Part shown: positions 23,731 through 34,100 of the stretch, piece after piece | Layout: the number at the start of each line of letters is the position of its first letter | How positions within the stretch are numbered: position 1 is the stretch's first letter | DNA from: Plakobranchus ocellatus | Lineage: Eukaryota; Mollusca; Gastropoda; Plakobranchidae | DNA: 46,623 bases | NCBI GenBank assembly: GCA_019648995.1 | Contig: BLXT01008183.1 | Span: 550,552-597,174 of the forward strand | Direction: 5' to 3' | Position numbers and translations under genes: made by a program | Notes under the pieces: generated by a model | Database searches by the model: none | Seen by the model: the letters and a program-made list of their open reading frames with translations, nothing else | Told to the model about the DNA's origin: nothing

Positions 23731-24785
23731 GCAGTTAAAGCGGGGTGGTTTCCCCACGGCACGGTCTGTGATCAATAATAATCTTAGCCAAGGGATTTAG
23801 ATTGATCCCTTCTTCAAGGCTTGATCTAGATTTGTTTAGGACCGTTAAATCTTACTTGAACTAAGTGAGATGGAATGAGAAAAAAGTTTTAAATATTTTC
23901 TTATATTGTCAGAGTGATCGAAATCAAACTGTAGCTCTATCCAAACCGAAGTTATCGCTGTAGGAATGGTAGTCTAAGTTACTATTATTAGGTCTGCTAA
24001 GAATAGTTGCTTTGGTCGGTCACTTAGCTCCAGGATGTTTGTAAACTTCCGCTTTTCGCAACGACGTGGAAGTGCTGGAAAGCTAGATTCTTATTTATCT
24101 TCGAACTATTTTCTAAACTCAAAATGTTCCAAAGGACTTTATCTTTAGCAAAAACAGTTTAAAAAAATAATTTTATCATTAGGCTAGATTTCTTATACGG
24201 CATATATCCAAAGCTACTCCTTCAAATATTTCGCTTCAAATTAAAACAAAATTTATTTTATTGATTTATATAGATTTATAAATTTTATAATGTTTTTTGT
24301 AGTGCAAAGGAACTGATGAATTTTTCATGTTTATAGCATTTGTGTTCTTGTTGTTGTTGTTGAATAGAATAGGTTTGTGACCGTTTTTTTTTTTTTTACG
24401 TTTAAGTTACACAGATGATGTTAAATTTGCTCGAATCAAGTCTTAGGGCACTGAAGAAAGATAGGGAACAAAAGATAATTTTGGAGAGAACTGAGATGTT
24501 TAAATCTCACTCACAAAATCCAGGCGAGTAACCAAAAAACGAAAACTGCAAGCATGCAATCGATTATCTATCCTCTGTTATCCGAAATCAAGACCTTACT
24601 ATCAGCTAAAAAAGTATAGGGGCCTACATTAGGTCGAGCTAGAAGTTCTATAGAATATCATTATGGTCTCTCTAAATAAGCCATGCCATAGTCCCAGTAA
24701 AACATCATGAACAGAATGGAGACAAAGCTAGAAGGAAGTATCAGAGATGAAGCCGGTCTTTAAAAAATCTGGGAGCGAGAAATCA

Positions 24786-24827
24786 GGGTCTGAAAGCATT
24801 TGTTGTGGACAGGCTATACACTGCAAA
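24786..24827 (+). mobile_element. SINE family A 3'-end remnant
   Basis: GGTCTGAAAGCATTTGTTGT followed by GGACAGGCTATACA resembles the 3' body of the family A SINE (GCCTGAAAGC, TTGTTGTGGGCTGGCTATA). The tRNA-like head is absent. It directly abuts the TIR element. Confidence 0.5.
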
Positions 24828-24866
24828 CACACACAAATAACATTTTCGACTTTCGAAACATGATAG

Positions 24867-25219
24867 AGCGTAGGCCCACACTGGAGGCGGCAGTTCACGT
24901 GTCCAACAATACATGTTTTGAAACACTCTTTTTCTTTGGTTACGAGCGCACACCTAGTCGGCTACTTTTCGGAGCGTCGGAGCTATCTTTATTGTTTTAC
25001 AGCCTGGTCTTACGTCAGTGGCTCTGTTGGATAAGGGAAAGGGGGGTGCCATTACGTGACGACGCATAATTCTACTGACCGTTGCGGCGCGAAACACGAG
25101 GCCAGTCTTGTTACGCAAATTATCAGGCTAATTTGTCGGTGGGTAGCGCACAGTACTGCGACATCAATCCTGCAAGTTAGCCATGACAAGTCGGGTCGCC
25201 TCCAATGTGGGTCTACGCT
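24867..25219. mobile_element. MITE-like TIR element, copy 1
   Basis: The element begins AGCGTAGGCCCACACTGG and ends with the inverted counterpart. Reading the right end in reverse complement gives AGCGTAGACCCACATTGG. The inverted repeats are about 23 bp with two mismatches. The 353-bp interior has no transposase frame. A second copy lies at 37339-37686, nearly identical in its central and right-hand parts. No convincing target-site duplication was identified, so the superfamily is left open. Confidence 0.8.
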
Positions 25220-25773
25220 ATATAAATAAAGATAAAACGGACTGCTCATTATCCTTCAATTATAATTCTCAGGGGTTAGAATGTCTAGACCTACGACTTT
25301 GAGTCTCTAATCAAATATCATAATCTCCTAAAGAAATATATTTTGTTGCAATATGAAAAGTTAAAAGCAGTTGGCCTTGATTGTCCTGATGCGAGTTCGA
25401 CAATGCTGCCTGTTCTTACCTAGACTCGATGGCGGCAGTTTCTCCCATGTTATGAGGTCGACACAGCTGACCCTAGACAATACCTTCGTCGTATCAGATC
25501 CAAGAAATGTGCGACCTCAGATTCAGATCCGAAGACGTCAAGGTCTTGAACGTTTCACCCTGACAGTAAAGGACCTTAGTAAAAATGCAGGACTATTGCT
25601 ATAAATCTCAAATCACCAAACTTCGTAACGGGCTCGAAAGCATGATATATTTTTAATGTGTAAGGACCAAGCTTTATGAAGGAATAAGCAGACAATGAAA
25701 ATGAAACGAATGCAATAAACATGAACGAATTTATAATTTCACGTATGAATGAAATTATACATGTATCTTTTTT

Positions 25774-25816
25774 GCTGCTGCTGCTGCTGCTGTTGTTGTT
25801 GTCGTTGTTGTTGTTG
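25774..25816. repeat. CTG/TTG trinucleotide microsatellite
   Basis: CTG units grading into TTG units, with one GTC interruption. It yields only a low-complexity Ser/Asn frame on the minus strand. Confidence 0.95.
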
Positions 25817-26035
25817 ATTTTTCTTTTTTTTACATTTAAGTTGATGATTGCTATTTCGTAACATGTGTATGTTTCCATATTTTAACAGATCATGCAAATT
25901 CAGGGTCGCCTGTAAACCGAACGATTACACCCGCACATTAAAGATCCAAACTTTGAAGGAAAAAAAGTGAAATAAAAAACTATGTTCTGAGTCAAAGTTT
26001 ATGTAATAGAAGTGCATGCTCTCACATTCTCTGAC

Positions 26036-26093
26036 CGCCTGTCTGTGTCTCTCTGTCTCTGTTTGTCTGTCTGTCTATCTCTCTCTCTCTCTT

Positions 26094-26133
<40 letters not shown>

Positions 26134-26134
26134 T
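26036..26134. repeat. CT/TCTG microsatellite
   Basis: Pyrimidine run of CTGT and CT units, about 100 bp. The RE-rich minus-strand frame across it is an artefact of the repeat. Confidence 0.95.
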
Positions 26135-26373
26135 CCCCTAAGCAGTAAATCATTCGTTAAATAATTCTGTGATACGAAAGCGACCACTATATTTTGACTT
26201 GCAAGTCTTGAGGTCAGGCGTAACAGAATTATCTAAGCTCTTCGATCGAGAATGAGGAGAGTGATAGAGAGAGGGAGGGGAGGGGAGAGGGAGAGACAAG
26301 TTTTAATTTATGTTTAGTTAGTTTAGAAGGTGTTTACTTGTTTAAAAGATCGTTTGGGGGAGGGGGGGGGTCG

Positions 26374-26523
26374 GTTTTGCTTTTGTATAACCCTCCTCAA
26401 CAAGGCGATTTAAGGCTTTCGGACCCTCTGTCAGGCCAGGGCACCTGTGATGGGGCTTGAACCCGCGAGAAAATGCTCCAGACAGATCTCAGGTCGGATT
26501 TGCTATCCTCTGTGCAACCAAAT
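26374..26523 (-). mobile_element. tRNA-derived SINE, family A, copy 2
   Basis: In reverse complement it shows the same order as copy 1: a degenerate A box (TTGCACAGAGGATAG), a B box GGTTCAAGCCCC, then GCCCTGGCCTGACAGAGGGT and CCTTGTTGAGG, ending near TATACAAAAGC. It is diverged from copy 1 and lies in the intergenic region upstream of ARNT. Confidence 0.85.
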
Positions 26524-26758
26524 TTCTTGACTGTAATGATTGCGAGTGTTTATTTACTCTCTGTCCTATGCTGTTTGTGAAAAGTAAGTTCAAGGGTTGT
26601 GATAAAGAATATTGAAGAATCGCCCTAGATTTGGAAAATAAAAAAAATTATTACAGATATGTCCCTACAAAAAGATAATACGTTTTCAGAAATAATGACT
26701 TTTTTTTGTCTTTTTGTTTTGCTGTTGGTGTGAAAGTTTTAACGAAAGTGTTGATAAG

Positions 26759-27246
26759 NNNNNNNNNNNNNNNNNNNNNNNNNNNNNNNNNNNNNNNNNN
26801 NNNNNNNNNNNNNNNNNNNNNNNNNNNNNNNNNNNNNNNNNNNNNNNNNNNNNNNNNNNNNNNNNNNNNNNNNNNNNNNNNNNNNNNNNNNNNNNNNNNN
26901 NNNNNNNNNNNNNNNNNNNNNNNNNNNNNNNNNNNNNNNNNNNNNNNNNNNNNNNNNNNNNNNNNNNNNNNNNNNNNNNNNNNNNNNNNNNNNNNNNNNN
27001 NNNNNNNNNNNNNNNNNNNNNNNNNNNNNNNNNNNNNNNNNNNNNNNNNNNNNNNNNNNNNNNNNNNNNNNNNNNNNNNNNNNNNNNNNNNNNNNNNNNN
27101 NNNNNNNNNNNNNNNNNNNNNNNNNNNNNNNNNNNNNNNNNNNNNNNNNNNNNNNNNNNNNNNNNNNNNNNNNNNNNNNNNNNNNNNNNNNNNNNNNNNN
27201 NNNNNNNNNNNNNNNNNNNNNNNNNNNNNNNNNNNNNNNNNNNNNN
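26759..27246. other. assembly gap (488 N)
   Basis: A run of N bounded on the right by a T-tract. Nothing can be said about its content. Any frame crossing it is spurious. Confidence 0.99.
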
Positions 27247-27733
27247 TTTTTTTTTTTTTTTTTAATCGTGATATTGCTAAGCGCTGTGGGTGGTTTCCAT
27301 ATTTTTAAAACATTCTTCTTCTTTAGGTGTCCTGTCTGGAGCAGACATTGACGATTATGTTCCGCATTAAAACTGTTCTCAGTTTGTAAAGTTGTTGTTG
27401 CTACCATCAGGGGCCTACCATTATGCCTATGACAAGTTATTCATAGCCTACCGTTTCTGCGTTTATCTTCAATCTTTTCAGTGATTGTGAAATGTTCTAA
27501 ACCCTTACGTCGGCAAAAAAATATGTCCTCAAAATTGTAGTTACCTCGCACATATCGTTTTAGTTAATAATCGCTCAAGATTTGTCTCTTTCACTAATGA
27601 TTTATTTTACTATCTTTCCATATCCCTGATAAAAATTACAGTTTTAAGTTTGGAATTAATATAGACCTTTATCTATAATCTCTTCAGATTAATAGTAATG
27701 CCTTATCTCTACAGATATTTGACCCATAGGTAG

Positions 27734-27805
27734 CAGAGCGAACCCGCTCTGTACTTATCAAATTTTTTTGCCTTTTTTTGCTACCCACGGTCGCTGTTGA
27801 CGTAA
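27734..27805 (+). promoter_or_regulatory. candidate ARNT upstream regulatory segment
   Basis: Contains an inverted repeat CAGAGCG-4-CGCTCTG (27734-27751) and a CRE-like TGACGTAA (27798-27805, one mismatch to TGACGTCA), about 310 bp upstream of the ARNT start codon. No TATA box is evident at a fixed distance. Promoter function is inferred from position only. Confidence 0.35.
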
Positions 27806-27937
27806 AAACTCGCAAAAGATCGTGAGGACTGTGGGAGGTTCGTCTAAAAATAGATTCATCTGTTTATTGTGTTTCCGGTTTTCGAGAGAGCAGAAGAGAG
27901 CTAGAGAGAAAAAATCAAGAAGTCGGTTTTGTGCTCG

Positions 27938-27955
27938 ATGGCTGCAGTCTGTTGA
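27938..27955 (+). other. short upstream ORF in the putative ARNT leader
   Basis: ATG GCT GCA GTC TGT TGA encodes MAAVC, 160 nt upstream of the ARNT start (MAAVT). It matters only if the transcript starts upstream of it. Its start context (T at -3, G at +4) is weaker than that of the main ATG (G at -3, G at +4). Candidate splice sites nearby (AAC/GTAAAG, TTTCAG/CTTTG) could also make part of this region a 5' UTR intron. Confidence 0.35.
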
Positions 27956-28116
27956 ATAGAGCCTCAGATCTTTTTAGATTTATATTTTGTGTTAACGTAA
28001 AGAACAACAACGTTCTCCTATTGAATTATTTTATTTCAGCTTTGTTTTACTAGTTGTTATTGAAGATCTAGCAGAAGTTTGAAACGAAAGCAGGTCGCCA
28101 ACGATCAACTGAAGTC

Positions 28117-28150
28117 ATGGCAGCAGTCACCCTTTCACCTGGACCCTCAG
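28117..28150 (+). CDS. ARNT: ARNT exon 1 (start codon)
   Basis: 34 nt encoding [11 protein letters not shown] plus one base. The ATG has a good context (GTCATGG) and the donor is TCAG/GTCTGA. Intron 1 (28151-29507) has AT-rich sequence with repeated CTAGAT words near 28330 and nothing else recognised. Confidence 0.75.
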
Positions 28151-31100
28151 GTCTGATGAGCTTTTAAATTTAAATTAATGTGGATTTACATAATCTAGAC
28201 AATATATAGAATTAGCTATAATTTGCTTCAGAAGATGCACACCGTGTCATCGGAAAATAATCACGAATACAAAGGAAAATGGACTAAAAACTAATCACTC
28301 TGACCAATTGTGATTTAGAAATCCTGATCAAGTCTAGATTCTAGATCTAGATTAGTGACTTCATGATATGAAGATAAGATTCAAGATGTAGATTATATCT
28401 GGATCAAGATCAATGCCCAGAAACAACAATGACTAGAAGGGGTGATGCATGGCAAAGAAGCTATAGTGGAGTAGTGTTGATGATGATAAAATAATACTAA
28501 TAGATCTAATAGGTAGGGCTGGCAAGATTCCTGAATGTATTTCTATTATAGTGACAAATTGAAGGCATTTTTACTTGGATAATGGCGGCCGAGTTTTTGT
28601 TCATCATGTCTGTTTTAGCAATTAGTTTAGAAATAAAATGCCATTGATCTCTACAAATTGTGTTTTATTTTCACGTATGTAAACGGTTTCTGCAATATGA
28701 CAGGTTCGCTAGCAGTCTAGCTTTCTATTTAATTTTCTCGGCTCCACAGTTGGAGGTCTTGCCAAGTAAATTGTTAGAGAGTGACATTGGATCTGATTAA
28801 AATTGCCTTCATTTCTTCATCATTATTGCAAATAGTTTCAATTTGTGAAGCTAAAGTTGATTTGTAAAAACAATTGTCACACTATGAAGGAAATGCTTAG
28901 AATTTATAAGAAACTGCCAGAATAGCCAATAATTATCAATGTCTCCAACAATAATCAGTAGCTGCAAGTTAGGCTTGTTGAGTTATTTTCAGCATTTATA
29001 GTGGAGGAAAAAAATCAATGTATCCATATCTCTACATTCAATCTTTCAATAGTGGTGTGATAATGATACTGCAAAGTAGGTAAAACCGCAGAAGTGCGGT
29101 CCCTAGGTCCCTAGACCTGAACTCTCGCATGATAGTGGCCAGTCATTGATACTAAACAGATTTGCTCAAAATCTGTACTTTTATGAAGAGTGTCTTTATT
29201 TGTGAGTTACCCAGGGCATATTATGGTGTTATCTGTCCCAAATTGCATTTTGGAAGTTAAAAAAAAAAAAATGGTAGCAATAACAAAGGTTCGTATGGCC
29301 ATGTATCTAAAATGATTTTAATGAAAATGAGTACAAAGCTTATACTGATACATGGTCAAGAAATAATATAAGTGATTGAATGAGTCACTTTCTAAAGAAA
29401 AGACGATGATTAATATTTTAAAATATTTTTTGGGGGGGTGGGGGGTTGGGTTTGATTTTACTTAAAACTAAGTTGGGTAATATTTTCTTTGAATTTTGAA
29501 TTTTCAGATGGGAAACAGCGGAAACGGAAAAGTGGCCAAGAGTAAGTGTTAAATTTTGCTGTCTGGATTGTTAAGTATTTTTTTTTTTTTTTTCTATTGT
29601 TTATGAAGTTGTTGTAAATCACACCTTAATCAAGATTAAAATGTAACATGAGCATTGAATATTGATGGCATATTTGATTCACACTGAAATATGCATGATA
29701 CTTTTCTGTTGTGGGTTTGATCCCATTACAGCTGCTGAACAGTCAAGGGCCATAAAGCCTTTATTTATCAGATTTGATCTTTATAGCAGAATGTTGAAGG
29801 CAATGACAGAATAAGGAAAAGAAGATGTTCCATTTGAATGTTTTGTACTGCTCAATACCAATCATTAATTTGGAAATCAAGTAGTGTATAATAGTGAAAA
29901 CTGAAAAGATATGAGGTAAACATTCTCTTTGCTCAACTTTGAAAATATATTGTAGACAGAATGACTGACACTAGGTAAAAATGTATGTCAATTGTAGTTT
30001 TTTTTTTTTTAATACATGTGTTATCCATGTGAGATCCATATTCTATACACAAGCTAGCAAAAATTTTGCCATGAGATAATTTTTTTGTTCTACAAGTTTA
30101 GTGTACTTCTTATATTTGCAACTGTGTAGTCTTCCTTTTTGAAAGTGTCTGTCATTTTCCAGGTGTGCCAGTATTAAATAAACCAAATGATAAAAAATTT
30201 CAGATCTGATGATGAAGATAGTCAGTGTGGTTCATTTGGAAATGGCCCAGAAAGTGCAGACAAAGAAAGATTTGCAAGGTAAGTCAGTGACCTGTAATTG
30301 CTTGCCACTAAGCAATCTTTTAAGAAACTATCTTAATCTTTTTATTAATTTTGTCGGCCATCTATTATCTCTTTTAAGTGCTTAAGGAGTAATGATCATG
30401 CTTGCGCATAGTGTTGTAAAGAAGTTTCATCCCATGCCTAAGTCACACAGTGTCTCAAGACCTGTGGAAATGAGGTGCATGTCAGATTATTAGAATTTAA
30501 AATTATTGATACATAAACTGTATTTTCTGAGCATGGCAATGGAGAAAACAAGAAACAATATATTGTAGCACATGCGTATATTTCTGTGCCAAGATATTTG
30601 CTAAATATTATAACAAATATTTGCTAAATTGGTATACTCTCTTCAGTCAAGCTATGATTTCAGGTTTTTTATTCTATCTTTGTCTCTTTCATTTTTACTT
30701 CATAGCACAAATAAAAATATAAAATTAGAAAATTTACATTTAATTAGCCTTATGCATAATTAAAATCAAAGTTTTTGTCTGTTAATAAGTGACTATTTTG
30801 TTACATTTTTTTGTTTTAGAATTTTTTGAGGATGTTAGGTTATATGTAAGTTTGTTCTTTTGTAGTAAATATGAATTTTGCTCATCTCTGCTGTATGTAT
30901 TCAAGTGTATAGCTATATGTGCTTTTAAAATTTGCGTTTATGTATAAAGGGGAATACTTTTCTTTTATTGAATAATTTCAGAGAGAGCCACTGCGAGATC
31001 GAGAGGAGGCGCAGAAACAAAATGACAGCGTACATTAATGAGCTTTGTGATATGGTTCCCACATGCAGTACGCTGGCAAGAAAACCAGACAAGCTAACTA

Positions 31101-34100
31101 TCTTACGCATGGCAGTTTCTCATATGAAGACTCTGAGAGGTTGGCCATTTTATAATTTTTATTATTTTCGCTTTAGATCATCTATGTCATAAACACGTGT
31201 GAATGTGCCTTAAAAAAAAAAATGGGACTGTCCACATTTTCAGCTCTAGCTTCATTGCAAGTCTTTTAAAATGTGGAAAGCCTGATATCTGGGCACAGAG
31301 TCATGACATCTCTTTATACAATTTTCATGAGTGCAAGGCTTATGAAATGCAATTTTTGGCTTTATCAGACTTTTAAATGCTTCAAATTTCGAGTTTGGGC
31401 TTATGCATGCTGGTTTTGAGAAATATGTTTTTTGAATGTGGGTTACACAGTAGTATTTTGTTGCTGAAGAAAAAGCTTTTATAAAAAGTTTTAGAAGATT
31501 TTGCTTTAAAAAAATACATTTTTTATTGTTTGTTTGTTGCAGGGACGGGAAATACAAATAATGATGGCTCCTACAGACCTTCGTTTCTCACAGACCAAGA
31601 ACTCAAACATTTGATACTTGAGGCATGTGATGTCTTTTTCCTACCTTTTTTTTTTTTTATATAAAACAGTTTCACTGAAATATTTCTCGTTTGATTTTGT
31701 TGTTTTTGATTTAATTTTTCAAATGGTTAGTGGAAATATATGCTAATCTTTAACAAGTTGCCATGCAATTTTTTTAATACACTCATTTCTAGAGGTTTCG
31801 CCACATTATTTTAAATGTTCTCTATTATTTGTAGGCTGCTGATGGTTTTCTCTTTGTAGTACAGTGTGACACAGGCAGAATTGTATATGTGTCAGACTCC
31901 ATCACTCCTGTTCTGAATCAAAGCCAGGTATTCAGTATTTCTCTTTATTTTATGTGTTTTACAGGAATGTATTTTCTAAGAGATTTTTGTAGGAAAAAAA
32001 TGTCATTTTAAGATTTAAAGTATGTTTAGCCTGTCTTCGAAGAAAGGAGCTCTTGATTGTCAAATAAAATCATGAATCAAATTTGCACTGCAAGAAAATT
32101 GTGTGTTTGATACACAGATTGTCTCATACAGTATTTAACTATAAATGTAGTGGCCCCAGAGCTTACAGTGCATGATAATGCCCAGTTCATAATAGTAAGG
32201 TTTGGACACATTGTCGACTTTGAACATATCTTGGCCTTTTTTTTTTTTTTTTATATAAGTGAAAGGCACACGAATGTTCCTATGACATGTCTGATTTTAT
32301 TTGTGTTTTTTTAAAGTGCTCAAAGGGAGGGGAGGTTGAAGAGTTCAGTGATTGAATCATTCTTGAAACAGAAAACAAATGTGGAAGCCACTATTGGAAT
32401 TGACAAAGGTTTAAAATATTGTTACCTTTATAGATAGACATCATGTAATTTTACAGCTGTCATCTTCATTTTGAGTTAACATAAGTGCAATTTTCAACTT
32501 TTATCTCGCAATATTCATATGTTCAGACAAAATGCTTATGTTTATTTCAGGGAGATTTGTTTGGCTCTACTCTGTACGATTTAACCCATCCTGATGATGT
32601 AGAGAAAGTGCGAGAGCAGCTGTCCACCTCGGAATCTCAAAACACAGGCAGAATTCTTGATCTTAAAAGTGAGAAATTATGCATTATGTCAATTGCTCAT
32701 AACTTAATGTAAAGAATTTAAATCTTTCTGTATGTTTGAATTTTTTTTTTTTCTAAAAATAACCAATAATCGTAAAAGAGTGACATAAGATAAATGGTGT
32801 GAGTACATTCCAGATATTAATATTCATTTCATTGTATTCAATACCTTTTGAAAAGATATAGATTAAGCTCATATATTAATATTTTTATTTCATATTGCTT
32901 ATGAAAATGATTTCCTTGCTTAAAGAGCGTGATGATGGAAAAAGTAGCATTTCATGTTTTCAAATAATTCACTGTTGAAACTATAACCTTATCTTTCCGT
33001 CAGACTTTGAGTTACTGTATGGTAAATGTCGATTTTTTAATCTGATTTCAGCTGGCACTGTCAAGAAAGAAGGTCACCAATGTAAGTTTTTTTTTTATGG
33101 TGTAAAACAAAAGGAAAACTCTTTGTTGATATTTGCATAGTTTATAACCTAGTAAGTGAGTTAAGTTTTATCGCTCCATTTTGGTGACAAAATTTTGTTT
33201 GCTCTTTACAGCTTAATATTTCAAGTTCTTCTTCACAGCATGTATTGTAGGGATAACAGATATTCTCTGTATTTGAAACAAATACATTTCATATGATGTT
33301 TTTTTCTTTAGTTTTTATTTGTAGGGGTGGATTGTTGAAAATCGGTCTTTGCTTTTAAGCATGGTTGTGTGTATTTTTGTTGTGAGTACTGCATTGCAAT
33401 AGCCTAATGTATGTGAATGTATGCCTTTCCTTTACCTGATGTGGACGTTTGTGATTTCTCTACAGCAAGCATCAGGCTTTGTATGGGTTCACGAAGAGGA
33501 TTCATCTGTCGTTTGAGAATGGGGAATGTTCAGCCTGACCCAATGACAGCAAATCATACTGTGAGAATGCGCCAAAGAAATACTCTGGGGCCTGCGTCAG
33601 ATGGCAACCACTATGCAGTTGTTCATGTTACTGGCTATATCAAGAACTGGCCTCCCTCAGGTAGCTTGATATGGGTCACTATAATCCTTTGATCTATGGC
33701 TATTCAATTAAAAACATTACTCAGCTTCTTCTTACCATAAGGGCAATGATTTTTTAAACCAGGTAAAATGCATCGGTAAGTGGAGAGCAAAAGATGAAGG
33801 AAATGTTTAATTTTATAACTGATAACTGAACCAGGTATGAGAGATCAAATAAGGCATGTGTATGAAATGATTGCCTACCCCTATACATTTATGACCGGCC
33901 ATAATGTGTGGGAAAATAATCACAATAAATTGAGGTGAACTGGACTTGATTTTATTACAAAGACTTAAAAAAAAAGAAAATCATTGATGTTCAAATATGA
34001 ATGGAAAGAGAGAAGTGAATAGTAAGCATACATGTTCAGAACTTAATTACCCTAAATGTTTTTGATTTAAGAAAAAATTGAAATGATTAAAGGGATTAAG

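Larger units (their letters stand above)
23620..28116. other. divergent upstream region between CREB3-like and ARNT
   Basis: About 4.5 kb between the two start codons, presumably containing both promoters and 5' UTRs. It holds a TIR element (24867-25219), a SINE fragment and a SINE copy, two microsatellites, a purine-rich stretch (26250-26370) and an assembly gap. No further protein-coding exon was found. An alternative first exon could hide in the gap. Confidence 0.6.

Noticed and set aside
23553..23762. 69-codon minus-strand frame overlapping the CREB3-like start
   Set aside because: It begins at GTG, not ATG, and shows no protein family resemblance.
24800..25249. Frames on both strands across the TIR element
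   Set aside because: Products of the MITE-like sequence, not a transposase; copy 2 does not keep the frames.
25999..26187. Arg/Glu-rich minus-strand frame
   Set aside because: Encoded by the CT microsatellite.
26706..27407. Open frames spanning the N run on both strands
   Set aside because: They are open only because N cannot encode a stop. No information.
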